A DNA stretch of 64,000 nucleotides, taken from assembly GCF_030408395.1 (NCBI RefSeq), contig NZ_CP046980.1, positions 372,001-436,000 on the forward strand, in the 5' to 3' direction. This DNA comes from Corynebacterium aquatimens. GTDB lineage: Bacteria; Actinomycetota; Actinomycetes; Mycobacteriales; Mycobacteriaceae. The notes beneath the pieces were generated by a model, which saw only the letters and a program-made list of their open reading frames with translations, had not been told where the DNA came from and ran no database searches. Below, piece by piece: positions 16,391 through 25,911 of this stretch. Made by a program: the position numbers and the translations under genes. Numbering within the stretch: position 1 is the first letter of the stretch; every line of letters starts with the position of its first letter.

Positions 16391-18448
16391 ATGGACCACG
16401 GCTTATCGACGACCGCCAGCAGCGCACCACACACCCCCACAGCTGAGACCTCCCTGCGTGAATTGACGCTACGCGGAATCATCATTGGTGGCTTGATCAC
16501 CTTGGTCTTCACCGCCGCAAACGTCTACTTGGGGCTGAAAGTAGGCCTCACGTTTGCCACGTCCATTCCTGCGGCCGTGATTTCGATGGCTGTTCTGCGG
16601 AAGTTCGCGGGTCACAACATCAAAGAGAACAACATCGTGCAGACGATCGCATCGGCGGCGGGAACGCTGTCCGCGATCATCTTCGTCCTACCTGGCTTGG
16701 TGATGGTGGGCTACTGGTCAGGGTTTCCGTTCTGGACAACCATGCTGGTCTGCGCGATCGGCGGAACGCTGGGCGTGATGTTCTCCGTGCCGCTGCGTCG
16801 TGCACTGGTGACTGGGTCTGATCTCCCGTATCCGGAGGGCGTCGCTGCGGCTGAGGTTCTGCGTGTTGGTGACGCGGACCCGAATAATGAGGAAAACAAG
16901 AAGGGCCTGCACATCATTTTGATCGGCGGAATCCTGTCCGCGCTCTATGGTCTACTCGCTGCAATGAAAGCGGCAGCGAGTGAAGTCGCAGGGGCCTTTA
17001 AAGTAGGCGCTGGCGGCACGATGATGGGTGCATCGCTCTCGCTCGCCCTCGTTGGCGTGGGACATCTCGTGGGCATGACCGTGGGTATTGCGATGCTGGT
17101 CGGCGTGGTAATTTCCTTCGGAGTGCTGTTGCCGTGGCGCACCTGGGGCGGTGCTGAAGCTGCGGTTGGTTCGGAGGCACTCATGGAGTTTGTTTCCGGC
17201 ACGTTCGCGTCCGAAATCCGCTTCATCGGTGTGGGCGCAATGGCCGTCGCTGCCCTGTGGACCCTGGTGAAAATCACCGGTCCGGTGGTGAAAGGCGTGG
17301 CGGGATCCTTGAAGTCGTCGCGAAGCCGCGCTGCTGGCAAAGAGGTTGACTTAACCGAACGCGATATTCCTTTCCCTATCGTTTCCGGCACGATCGTCGC
17401 GTCCTTGGTCCCCATTGGGTTCTTGCTGTGGGACTTCCTGCGTGGAACCGACATTCATGAGCACGCCTTTACCTTGATCACGATTTCGGTGCTGTTCATC
17501 TTGATCATCGGCCTGATCGTCGCGTCCGTGTGTGGGTACATGGCTGGTCTGATCGGTGCGTCTAACTCGCCGATCTCCTCGATCGGGATCATCGCTGTGC
17601 TCTCGAGCGCACTGATCATCGCCGCCTTCATGAACGGCACTGAGGCCAGCGCGGCATCGCTGGTGGCCTACACCTTGTTCACCGCCGCGATTGTGTTCGG
17701 TATCGCCACGATCTCCAACGATAACCTGCAGGATCTCAAGACCGGTCAGCTCGTCGGCGCGACCCCGTGGAAACAGCAAGTCGCGCTGATCATCGGTGTG
17801 GCGTTCGGTTCCGTGGTCATCCCGCCGATCTTGCAGCTCATGCTCACCGGATTCGGCTTCCAAGGAATGGAGGGCGCCGGCCCGGATGCGCTCGCCGCAC
17901 CGCAGGCTGCACTCATGTCCTCGGTAGCGACCGGTATTTTCAGTGATTCACTGGATTGGAACCTGATCCTGCTCGGCGCCGGCATCGGTGCCATCGTGAT
18001 CATCATCGATGAAATCCTCACCCGCGCCAGCGGCAAAAAGTACTCACTGCCCGCACTCGCAGTAGGCATGGGCATGTACCTGCCCGTGTCCGTTTCCGTC
18101 ATGGTCCCGCTGGGAGCTTTGATCGGGTGGCTCTACAACCGCTGGGCCGACGGCCTGGGCACGGACTCCGGTTCCACGGACACCGCCGCTGGCAGCCGCT
18201 CCGAAGTTGCCAAGCGGATGGGCACGCTTGCTGCCACGGGCCTCATCGTCGGTGAATCACTGTTCGGCGTGGTAAACGCCGGAATCATTGCAGCTTCGGC
18301 AGGTGAGAGTCCGCTGGAGATCTTCCCAGGTGGCACCTTCGCCAACCTCTTCGGTGTGGCCATCTTCGCTGCATCCGTGGCGGTAATCTACGGCCTCACC
18401 CGGCGAATGGCTTCCAGCCTAGACTCAACCCCGTCAACTAGCCGATGA
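16391..18448 (+). CDS. OPT family oligopeptide transporter
   Basis: A 685-aa polytopic membrane protein with about 14-16 hydrophobic segments. N-terminal family features: LRGIIIGGLITLVFTAANVYLGLKVGL, FATSIPAAVISM, ENNIVQTIASAAGTLSA, and SDLPYPEGVAAAEVL. NDNLQDLKTGQLVGATPWKQQ is a typical OPT loop. Members import oligopeptides or metal chelates; the neighbouring M20 peptidase favours peptides. The ATG at 16391 fits the promoter at 16378. A GCTTATCGACGA motif falls on codons 4-8. Confidence 0.92.
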   Translation: MDHGLSTTASSAPHTPTAETSLRELTLRGIIIGGLITLVFTAANVYLGLKVGLTFATSIPAAVISMAVLRKFAGHNIKENNIVQTIASAAGTLSAIIFVLPGLVMVGYWSGFPFWTTMLVCAIGGTLGVMFSVPLRRALVTGSDLPYPEGVAAAEVLRVGDADPNNEENKKGLHIILIGGILSALYGLLAAMKAAASEVAGAFKVGAGGTMMGASLSLALVGVGHLVGMTVGIAMLVGVVISFGVLLPWRTWGGAEAAVGSEALMEFVSGTFASEIRFIGVGAMAVAALWTLVKITGPVVKGVAGSLKSSRSRAAGKEVDLTERDIPFPIVSGTIVASLVPIGFLLWDFLRGTDIHEHAFTLITISVLFILIIGLIVASVCGYMAGLIGASNSPISSIGIIAVLSSALIIAAFMNGTEASAASLVAYTLFTAAIVFGIATISNDNLQDLKTGQLVGATPWKQQVALIIGVAFGSVVIPPILQLMLTGFGFQGMEGAGPDALAAPQAALMSSVATGIFSDSLDWNLILLGAGIGAIVIIIDEILTRASGKKYSLPALAVGMGMYLPVSVSVMVPLGALIGWLYNRWADGLGTDSGSTDTAAGSRSEVAKRMGTLAATGLIVGESLFGVVNAGIIAASAGESPLEIFPGGTFANLFGVAIFAASVAVIYGLTRRMASSLDSTPSTSR

Positions 18449-18623
18449 TCTTTAAAGGCTTGGCGGCGTCCGGCGCCCTGACGCCAGGGGTGACGTCCTG
18501 ACGATGGTGACACCCGGCAAGACTCCACCTGGTGTTTTGTCGCGCCGGGGAGGGATTTTGGTCAGCATCGTCAGGATTGTTGGGTTTGTAAGGGGGCAGC
18601 GCGGCCGCAGCCGGGCTGGGGCG
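18449..18623. other. intergenic region with inverted repeat, upstream of groEL2
   Basis: No gene seen. CCTGACGATG (18497-18506) and CATCGTCAGG (18566-18575) form a 10-bp inverted repeat. The right arm lies in GTCAGCATCGTCAGGATTG (18561-18579), which recurs with one change 93 bp before ppk2 at 24207-24225. This may be a shared regulator site or a hairpin for the end of the OPT transcript. Confidence 0.5.
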
Positions 18624-18629
18624 TAGAAT
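18624..18629 (+). promoter_or_regulatory. -10 box of groEL2
   Basis: TAGAAT, immediately upstream of the first CIRCE element, so HrcA bound there would cover the transcription start. Confidence 0.6.
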
Positions 18630-18716
18630 CTTGCACTCGGGGAATGAGAGTGCTAAAAATGGCGTTAGCACTCATGAGCAGAGACTGCTAACACACTCAT
18701 GAGCAGAGACTGCTTG
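18630..18716 (+). promoter_or_regulatory. array of CIRCE operators (HrcA sites)
   Basis: The CIRCE consensus is TTAGCACTC-N9-GAGTGCTAA. Copy 1 (18630-18656) has two mismatches in the left arm and a perfect right arm. Copy 2 (18665-18691) has a perfect left arm and GACTGCTAA on the right. Copy 3 (18690-18716) is degenerate and shares the spacer and right-arm start of copy 2 through a 21-bp direct duplication. A further half-site GACTGCTAG is at 18722-18730. Repression by HrcA and heat induction are expected. Confidence 0.88.
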
Positions 18717-18734
18717 CACGAGACTGCTAGATAA

Positions 18735-20402
<1,668 letters not shown>

Positions 20403-20425
20403 GCACTCGCTTATCGACGAAAGGA

Positions 20426-20448
20426 GCCCGCTCACGCGGGCTTTTTTC
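20426..20448 (+). terminator. terminator of groEL2
   Basis: AGCCCGC-TCAC-GCGGGCT followed by a T-run. A GCTTATCGACGA motif sits between the groEL2 stop and this hairpin. Confidence 0.9.
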
Positions 20449-20642
20449 ATGCCTTTTTACGGTAGCGCTCCCGTTGTGATCTGCGTCACCGCAGGTTGTG
20501 GCGATAATTAACCGAAATGTCACGAATTGGTCACTTAATCCGTAGAAATCTATGGCAATATGTTCCGAGTGACGTTCCTAGCGAGCGTCAGGAAATCGAG
20601 CATCCTTCCGGCCCGTCCGGATCATCTGAAGGAGATATACGA

Positions 20643-20915
20643 ATGAACCTCAACGACATCTCGGTGCACCTCACCAACTTCGCTGACACCTGGAGCGGCT
20701 GGGGCGACGTGATCAGCAGCATCGTAAAGCTCATCTCTGAAGAGTGGCGTGACGCTCTTCGGGCCCTCATTCGGGCTTTTGATCCGGAGACTGGCCTGCT
20801 GAACCCGGCGAACAAGGACGACCTTTCTGCTGCCCTGAAGGAGCCGGCACAGCCGAACGAAGAGGGCAAGTACGAGTTCAACGGCCTGTCTAGCGTCAAG
20901 GGCTCTTCCAAGTAA
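20643..20915 (+). CDS. PorH-like small outer-membrane porin subunit, pair 1
   Basis: A 90-aa acidic amphipathic protein with no signal peptide or cysteine, strong AAGGAG ribosome site, and codon use like a highly expressed gene. N-terminus MNLNDISVHLTNFADTWSGW matches its paralogue at 21983 (D-I-x3-H-x2-NF-x-TW-x-GW). Position directly after groEL2 is where corynebacterial porH/porA lie. PorH and PorA jointly form the mycomembrane channel. The protein is longer than the 57-aa C. glutamicum PorH, so the assignment rests on context and composition. Confidence 0.65.
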   Translation: MNLNDISVHLTNFADTWSGWGDVISSIVKLISEEWRDALRALIRAFDPETGLLNPANKDDLSAALKEPAQPNEEGKYEFNGLSSVKGSSK

Positions 20916-20969
20916 CTCTTTGAGCGTCCTCGGATCTCATCGCAGCTTCATCTAAAGGAGAAAATCACA

Positions 20970-21122
20970 ATGGAAAACGCAGTGGAAACCACCTCCAGCT
21001 TCAACGACTTCATTGGTCAGCTCGCGACCATCTGGAACACGCTCTTCGCACCGTTCTGGGAGGTCCTGGAGCCCATCATCACCCTGGGTAGCGGCATCAA
21101 GACCCTCGCTGGCCTGCTGTAA
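20970..21122 (+). CDS. PorA-like small porin subunit, pair 1
   Basis: A 50-aa hydrophobic amphipathic peptide starting MENAVETTSSFNDFIGQL and ending GSGIKTLAGLL; C. glutamicum PorA is 45 aa and also starts MEN. No signal peptide. AAAGGAG lies 9 nt before the ATG. The pattern FWExLxPIxxxGSGI...GLL resembles the partner gene at 21452. Below usual gene-size limits, but ribosome site, codon use and locus support it. The TSS serine cluster could be O-mycoloylated, as known for PorA/PorH; that is inference. Confidence 0.65.
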   Translation: MENAVETTSSFNDFIGQLATIWNTLFAPFWEVLEPIITLGSGIKTLAGLL

Positions 21123-21205
21123 AGAAAACTAACCTGTGATGCCCGGTCTGGGCGTCGACCACGACACATCTCCGGCCCACGCCGGACCATCGCAAGGAGA
21201 AACAC

Positions 21206-21424
21206 ATGTCTTTTGATCTGATCAAGGATGTCATTTCCGCTCTGTACGACATCATCAAGGGCTTCATCGACCTCTTCGACAAGGATTCTGAGGGCAAGTT
21301 CGAGGTCTTCGAACCGCTGAAGAAGCTCTTCACCGAGACCCTGAAGCCAGAAAACTTGAAGGCTGCATTCGACAAGGACAACGCTGAGGGCTTCAGCTCC
21401 AAGAAGCCAGAAGCCGTTAAGTAA
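21206..21424 (+). CDS. PorH-like small porin subunit, pair 2
   Basis: A 72-aa charged amphipathic protein (MSFDLIKDVISALYDIIKGF, then FDKDSEGKFEVFEPLKKLF) without signal peptide or Cys. AAGGAG at 21193-21198 precedes the ATG. It is Lys/Asp/Phe-rich and uses AAG, GAC, TTC and ATC codons almost exclusively, as in the neighbouring genes. It shares little direct identity with the pair 1 and 3 first genes but keeps the same size class and position ahead of a shorter hydrophobic partner. Confidence 0.55.
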   Translation: MSFDLIKDVISALYDIIKGFIDLFDKDSEGKFEVFEPLKKLFTETLKPENLKAAFDKDNAEGFSSKKPEAVK

Positions 21425-21451
21425 CCCAATTCTTGTAGGAGGAGAACATCA

Positions 21452-21640
21452 ATGAATACCCAAAAAGCACTCGATGGCGTTGACAAGATGGGCGCTGCCT
21501 CGTCTGAAGGCGTCCTGGGCAAGATCGTAAACTTCATCATCAACTTCTGGAACGAGATTCTCTCGCCGATCTTCGGCTTCATGGTTCCGACCTCCGGCAT
21601 CGCCGGTGGCGTCGGCGGCCTTCTGGAGCTCGTTCCGTAA
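21452..21640 (+). CDS. PorA-like small porin subunit, pair 2
   Basis: A 62-aa protein, mostly hydrophobic: GVLGKIVNFIINFWNEILSP then IFGFMVPTSGIAGGVGGLL. The FWNxxxxPI...GI...GLL pattern is like the pair 1 partner at 20970. Ribosome site AGGAGG at 21437-21442. No signal peptide. Ends 17 bp before a strong terminator, so pairs 1 and 2 probably form one transcript. Confidence 0.55.
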   Translation: MNTQKALDGVDKMGAASSEGVLGKIVNFIINFWNEILSPIFGFMVPTSGIAGGVGGLLELVP

Positions 21641-21656
21641 AGAACGGGATGCTCGA

Positions 21657-21682
21657 AAGCGGGGTTTATGCCCCGCTTTTTT
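21657..21682 (+). terminator. terminator of porin pairs 1-2
   Basis: AAAGCGGGG-TTTATG-CCCCGCTTT with a long T-run. Confidence 0.9.
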
Positions 21683-21982
21683 CATGCCCATTTTCAGGCG
21701 ACACGCAGCTTTTCTGCGATTTGCGTCACATCGGAACGCGGCCCCCGATTTAGTTTCTGAGAGAGTTTCCGGCCGGTGGCTATAATTTCCTTCGATTGTA
21801 CTGGGTGAATTCGTGAAAGCTTACCGTTTGCATAGGAAAGTCTAAGGTAGATGCAATTCACCAAAGTTCATGGATTGCCGGAGTGTCTTTGTTTGCTGTT
21901 AAGGATCTGGCAAACTGTTGCACGGATTTCATTTCACACCGGCTCAATCAGTTGGGGCCGGTCGACACAAGGAGATTTCAAC
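21683..21982 (+). promoter_or_regulatory. 300-bp upstream region of porin pair 3
   Basis: AT-richer than its surroundings and noncoding by the evidence available. TAAGGT at 21843-21848 is a candidate -10 box. An in-frame ATG at 21851 exists, but the AAGGAG at 21970-21975 supports translation from 21983. The region would give a long leader of about 130 nt, an exception in this window. Confidence 0.4.
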
Positions 21983-22207
21983 ATGGGTGTTGACAACATT
22001 CAGTTTCACGTTGACAACTTCGTGAACACCTGGAACGGCTGGTACCACTTCCTCAACGGTCTGATCCAGGTCATCGAGCGCCTGATCGCTGGTATCGGCG
22101 GTGCAAAGGAAGCTGGAGATAACACGGGCGCTGGTGCGAAGGCCTTCTTCGATGCATTCAGCTCCACCAAACCTGAAGGCCTCGGCAACGATCGTTGGCC
22201 GCTCTAA
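21983..22207 (+). CDS. PorH-like small porin subunit, pair 3
   Basis: A 74-aa amphipathic protein. MGVDNIQFHVDNFVNTWNGW is clearly paralogous to the start of the 20643 gene (MNLNDISVHLTNFADTWSGW), and both share a central helix ending in a charged region; the end differs (GLGNDRWPL). No signal peptide or cysteine. Strong AAGGAG ribosome site. It forms the third first-partner of the porin array and is separated from pair 2 by a terminator and its own upstream region. Confidence 0.6.
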   Translation: MGVDNIQFHVDNFVNTWNGWYHFLNGLIQVIERLIAGIGGAKEAGDNTGAGAKAFFDAFSSTKPEGLGNDRWPL

Positions 22208-22255
22208 GCCCCGTCAAGAACTAATTTCAACAAGTCTCAACTCAAGGAGTTTCCA

Positions 22256-22390
22256 ATGATCTCTGCACAGATTGCTGCATTCTTCGGCCAGCTGTTCTCC
22301 ATCGAAGGCCTTCGTTCGCTCTTCGAGACCATGCGTCCGTTCGTTGAGTCCTCTTCCGGCTTCAGCACCCTGCTTGACCTGATCAAGTAG
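22256..22390 (+). CDS. PorA-like small porin subunit, pair 3
   Basis: A 44-aa peptide, MISAQIAAFFGQLFSIEG then LRSLFETMRPFVESSSGF and LLDLIK, the size of C. glutamicum PorA (45 aa). AAGGAG lies about 8 nt upstream. Amphipathic helix with a Ser cluster. No signal peptide. Terminator 49 bp downstream. Its small size makes it easy to miss in automatic annotation. Confidence 0.55.
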   Translation: MISAQIAAFFGQLFSIEGLRSLFETMRPFVESSSGFSTLLDLIK

Positions 22391-22438
22391 TCCTGTCAGC
22401 GAATCGGGTGCTATCGGCACCGCTCGCTACAACCGCCT

Positions 22439-22464
22439 AACCCTGCCGCTACTGTGGCAGGGTT
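22439..22464 (+). terminator. terminator of porin pair 3
   Basis: AACCCTGCC-GCTACTGT-GGCAGGGTT followed by TCGTGTTT. The IS element is inserted about 14 bp beyond it. Confidence 0.85.
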
Positions 22465-22477
22465 TCGTGTTTCTCGG

Positions 22478-23882
22478 GGGTTAATAGACAAAAAGTGTGT
22501 CTGGTCGGCGTGTCGCCGGTGGGGCACGCTTTTTGTTATTTGAGGGGTCCTTTTCTGATTCCTACTGAGTGTTCGTAGTCGGTTGGGATAGCGTTGTCGT
22601 AGAAGGCTGGTCGGCCTGTTTGATGGTCGGATTCGTTTCGGTCTTTAGTGACGAGATCGGGAACTTTGGCGAGTTGATCTTGTCCGAACCTGCACTGCCT
22701 GGCGATCTGTAATGGGGCGTCAGGCAGTTGCGTTTTCGAGTGCAGGTACCATTCGAGCATTTTGCGTTGCCGCTCTCCTGATCTGCCGCGGTGGGCGTCA
22801 GCGATGCGTTTGAGTTGGGCGTTGATCCCGCCTTCAAGACTGTTGGTGGTTGCTGCCCACCGGTCGGGTTCGAGTGCGTCTGTCGGGGGTTGGAGGTAGG
22901 TGAACAGCCAGTTGTTGCGTGAAAGGTGCACAAGCGAGTTGTAAGCCCTACGCACACGGATATGGGTCCATTCCCATTGGTGGTTGAGGGTGCGGCGCTC
23001 TTTGGGTAGGAGTGTTTTCTCGTTGAGGAAGGCCTTGTAGACCACTGCGAAGTCGTGTAGACGCAGCGTCCATTCCCGGGCTTGGTCCACGGTGGTGATC
23101 GTGGTCAGTTTCAGCGCTAGTGCATAGATGGCCTTGCCGGCATCGGTGCGGGGGCGTGTTGTGGTGTAGCGGCGGACAACGCGTTGGGCATGGACGAGAC
23201 AGCGCTGGATCAGCGTGTTGGGCCAGCAGGCTTTGATGGCGGATAAGGCGCCTTGGCCGCCGTCGAGGACGACGCATAACGGTGCGGCGATGCCGCTTAG
23301 TAGTTGAGTGTAGGCGTGGGCTGATTCGCTTTTAGCCCAGTGCCAGGCGATGACGTGGTCGCGGCTTGCGGCAACCAGCAGGCAGCCAGCGTCGGTGTAG
23401 GTGCCGTCGATGAAAATCTGGTCGTAGACCCGGTGTGGGTCTGGGGTGTTGGGAACATCGATGAGCCAAAACGGGGCGAACCGGCGGTCGAGCGTGCGGC
23501 GGGAGACGTTCAAGGTACCAGCTACGTCGTTAAGTGACGCTGTGCCAGTGACGTAGGCGTGAAACGCTGTGAAGTCCCGAGCTTGGGTTTGGTCGGTGCG
23601 GTGGCGTATGAAGGTGGCTCCGCAGTCTTTGCACCGCCACCTAGTGGAGCCTTTGGGAGTGGGACCGTTTTTCTTTGTTTCCCCATGACATGAGGGGCAT
23701 CGTGGTCTGTTTGGTGTCACCGGGAAAGCACACCAACACCCCGCTAGCACATGAAGGTGCCATTCCGGTGGATTGAACGAAAAACGAGCCAGAATAAGGC
23801 GAAAAACCCTATTCGAGCCCGATTTATGCAGCCTGATCAGCAGATATACCGGAAATCAGACACACATTTTGTCACTTAACCC
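22478..23882 (-). mobile_element. IS1249-like insertion sequence (IS256 family), intact
   Basis: About 1405 bp. The 28-bp ends at 22478-22505 and 23855-23882 are inverted repeats sharing GGGTTAA, GACAAAA and GTGTGTCTG in register. An 8-bp target duplication TTTCTCGG is at 22470-22477 and 23883-23890 (9 bp if the ambiguous G is counted), as is usual for IS256-family elements. One full-length transposase. Perfect flanks suggest a fairly recent insertion between the porin array and ppk2. Confidence 0.93.
22536..23750 (-). CDS. tnp: IS1249-type transposase
   Basis: A 404-aa DDE transposase of the IS256/mutator group, IS1249 branch. An N-terminal zinc ribbon (RCPSCHGETKKN, then RWRCKDCGATFI) and a helix-turn-helix-like segment (LNDVAGTLNVSRRTLDRRF) precede the catalytic core: Asp in IDGTYTDAG, Asp in CVVLDGGQGA, and Glu in TNSLEGGINAQLKRI. 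GTG start at 23750. No frameshift or early stop is seen, so the element is probably still active. Confidence 0.92.
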   Translation of the reverse strand: MLAGCWCAFPVTPNRPRCPSCHGETKKNGPTPKGSTRWRCKDCGATFIRHRTDQTQARDFTAFHAYVTGTASLNDVAGTLNVSRRTLDRRFAPFWLIDVPNTPDPHRVYDQIFIDGTYTDAGCLLVAASRDHVIAWHWAKSESAHAYTQLLSGIAAPLCVVLDGGQGALSAIKACWPNTLIQRCLVHAQRVVRRYTTTRPRTDAGKAIYALALKLTTITTVDQAREWTLRLHDFAVVYKAFLNEKTLLPKERRTLNHQWEWTHIRVRRAYNSLVHLSRNNWLFTYLQPPTDALEPDRWAATTNSLEGGINAQLKRIADAHRGRSGERQRKMLEWYLHSKTQLPDAPLQIARQCRFGQDQLAKVPDLVTKDRNESDHQTGRPAFYDNAIPTDYEHSVGIRKGPLK

Positions 23883-23890
23883 TTTCTCGG

Positions 23891-24287
23891 GAACCGGCCG
23901 ACCCTACGCCCCGCCACGCCCGCGCGCCACGCCCAGCACACCCGCGCGCCATGCCTCCACGCCCAGCTCATCCGCGCCGCGAGCACACCCGCGCCGTGCG
24001 CCGCCCCTGTAGATGCGTGCGAAAATCAGCCGATCGCCACCTGCGGTTTTGCGCTCGAAAATCCGTACGGATCTACACCCGGCCAGCGCAACCACGAACC
24101 CCCAGCGTGGATCCTGAATGTGTTGACACCAAAAAACCAATTAGCAGATGCGCATGTTTTTGACCTGCGGGTTTAAGTAGCAATCGAGATGGCACCGAGG
24201 AAAAGTGTCAGCGTCGTCAGGATTGCCGCCGGGCGGGGGGTTTTGGGGCGGGGATAAGCGAAAGGGGCGCGTGTCGCGGTGGGTGGC
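23891..24287. other. ppk2 upstream region, displaced by the IS element
   Basis: About 400 bp without a credible gene. The first third is C-rich and simple in composition. An imperfect inverted repeat spans about 24010-24076 (GTAGAT near 24010 and ATCTAC near 24071, both next to CGAAAATC). GTCAGCGTCGTCAGGATTG at 24207-24225 matches the groEL2 upstream sequence at 18561 in 18 of 19 bases. Confidence 0.5.
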
Positions 24288-24293
24288 TAGACT
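24288..24293 (+). promoter_or_regulatory. -10 box for leaderless ppk2
   Basis: TAGACT, 6 nt before the ATG at 24300. Confidence 0.65.
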
Positions 24294-24299
24294 GTTCTT

Positions 24300-25205
24300 A
24301 TGGCCGACAAAGAGCACAAAGACGATGAAATGCCGATGATTGACCTCGCGCAGACCGAGGGTTACTACGTCGATGATTCTGACGAAGATGATCCGGTCCT
24401 GCTGCAGGCGGACGGCACTCCGATTGAGACGTGGCGGGAGAACTATCCGTACGACGAGCGCATGACGCGTGATGAGTACGAGAAGGTCAAGCGCGCTCTG
24501 CAGATTGAGCTTCTGAAGTGGCAAAACTGGACCAAAGACACTGGCCAGCGCCACATCATCCTCTTTGAGGGGCGCGACGCCGCTGGTAAGGGTGGCACAA
24601 TCAAGCGTTTCAATGAGCACCTGAACCCGCGCGGTGCGCGCACGATTGCACTGGAGAAGCCGAGCCCCCGCGAATCGACGTCCTGGTACTTCCAGCGCTA
24701 CATTGAGCATTTCCCGGCAGCTGGTGAGATCGTGTTCTTTGACCGCTCGTGGTACAACCGTTCCGGCGTGGAGCGCGTGATGGGCTTCTGCACCGAAAGT
24801 CAGCACGCGGAGTTCCTGCGTGAGGTCCCCATGCTGGAGAACATGATCCTGGGCTCGGGTATTTCGCTGACGAAGTTCTGGTTCTCCGTGACGCAGAAGG
24901 AGCAGCGCACGCGCTTTGCCATCCGTCAGGTCGACCCCGTGCGCCAGTGGAAGCTGTCTCCGATGGACCTGGCCAGCCTGGACAAGTGGGACGATTACAC
25001 CCGCGCGAAGGAAGAGCAGTTCCGCTACACGGACACGGATGAATCGCCGTGGATCACCATCAAGTCCAACGACAAGAAGCGTGCCCGCATCAACGCGATG
25101 CGCTACATTTTGTCCAAGTTTGAATACACCAACAAGGATCATGAACTCGTCGGTGAGCCCGACCCGCTGATTGTGAAGCGTGGCCGCGACCAAATCGGTG
25201 ACTAA
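24300..25205 (+). CDS. ppk2: polyphosphate kinase 2
   Basis: A 301-aa PPK2-family enzyme that transfers phosphate between polyphosphate and nucleoside diphosphates. P-loop GRDAAGKGGT near residue 91 with the preceding LFEG, lid region KPSPRESTSWYFQRYIEHFP, Walker B-like FFDRSWYNRSGVERVMGF near 146, and the family C-terminal SPMDLASLDKWDDYTRAKEE. Single-domain length is standard. In C. glutamicum a ppk2 gene follows porA, so the IS element interrupts an old neighbourhood. Leaderless start; terminator at 25215. Confidence 0.95.
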   Translation: MADKEHKDDEMPMIDLAQTEGYYVDDSDEDDPVLLQADGTPIETWRENYPYDERMTRDEYEKVKRALQIELLKWQNWTKDTGQRHIILFEGRDAAGKGGTIKRFNEHLNPRGARTIALEKPSPRESTSWYFQRYIEHFPAAGEIVFFDRSWYNRSGVERVMGFCTESQHAEFLREVPMLENMILGSGISLTKFWFSVTQKEQRTRFAIRQVDPVRQWKLSPMDLASLDKWDDYTRAKEEQFRYTDTDESPWITIKSNDKKRARINAMRYILSKFEYTNKDHELVGEPDPLIVKRGRDQIGD

Positions 25206-25214
25206 GTCGGTTGT

Positions 25215-25240
25215 GCCCCTAGCCGTTAGTGGCTAGGGGC
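25215..25240 (+). terminator. terminator of ppk2
   Basis: GCCCCTAGCC / GGCTAGGGGC, a 10-bp perfect stem with a 6-nt loop, tail ATTTCTCATTT. Confidence 0.85.
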
Positions 25241-25276
25241 ATTTCTCATTTCGGGCCACGCCATAAAGGGAACGGC

Positions 25277-25282
25277 TAGTCT
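25277..25282 (+). promoter_or_regulatory. -10 box for the leaderless enoyl-CoA hydratase gene
   Basis: TAGTCT, 8 nt before the GTG at 25291. Confidence 0.55.
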
Positions 25283-25290
25283 TTAAAAGC

Positions 25291-25911
25291 GTGCTGATTG
25301 AATCGTCCCGCCCCGCGCCCGGCATCGCGCTTTTAACCCTTAACCGCCACGACAAGCGCAACGCCCTTAACGTTGAGGTGTGCGAAGAACTCGCGGCAAT
25401 CATCGAGGCCTTACTTAACGACGGATCGTCGTCCGACCCGACCAAGGCCATCGTGATCACGGGCGCCGGGACTGCGTTTTCGGCGGGAGCTGATCTTTCC
25501 GACGGGGACCCGGTCGCGATCTACGAATCATTTGCGCGGGTTGTTGAGTTAATCCGCACTGCGCCGATTTCCGTGATTGCACACGTTAATGGCCCAGCGA
25601 TCGGTGCTGGGGCGCTGCTGTCCGTGGCGTGTGACATCCGGGTCGTTGATCCGTCGGCCAGGTTCATGATCCCGGTGGCCAAGATGGGCGTCCACGTTGA
25701 CCGGGATTTCGCTGAAACTCTGGCGGAACTGGTCGGGGGAGCGCGCGCCCGCGCGATGCTGCTCGCCGGGATGCCGCTGTCCGCCGCGACCGCGGTGGAG
25801 TGTGGTTTCGCGGCCGTTGCGGGGGACGTAGGAACAGCATTGGAGCTCGCGCAGGTCTGCGCCACGGGTGACCCGGGCACGGTCGCCTCGATCAAGGCCG
25901 CGTTCGCCTAG
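25291..25911 (+). CDS. enoyl-CoA hydratase/isomerase family protein
   Basis: A 206-aa crotonase-fold protein, shorter than the usual about 260 aa. Motifs: ALLTLNRHDKRNALNVEV (N-terminal signature), AIVITGAGTAFSAGADLSD (CoA/oxyanion hole), and VNGPAIGAGALLSVACDIRV. The C-terminal helical region is abbreviated, ending PGTVASIKAAFA. A hydration or isomerisation reaction on an acyl-CoA is likely, substrate unknown. GTG start set by the -10 box. Monocistronic. Confidence 0.88.
   Translation: MLIESSRPAPGIALLTLNRHDKRNALNVEVCEELAAIIEALLNDGSSSDPTKAIVITGAGTAFSAGADLSDGDPVAIYESFARVVELIRTAPISVIAHVNGPAIGAGALLSVACDIRVVDPSARFMIPVAKMGVHVDRDFAETLAELVGGARARAMLLAGMPLSAATAVECGFAAVAGDVGTALELAQVCATGDPGTVASIKAAFA

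Noticed and set aside
21851..21982. N-terminal extension of the pair 3 PorH-like protein
   Set aside because: A strong AAGGAG at 21970 and paralogy to the 20643 protein place the start at 21983.
23891..24160. Short ORFs in the C-rich region between the IS and ppk2
   Set aside because: Pro/Arg/Ala-only composition, no ribosome site and no family features.
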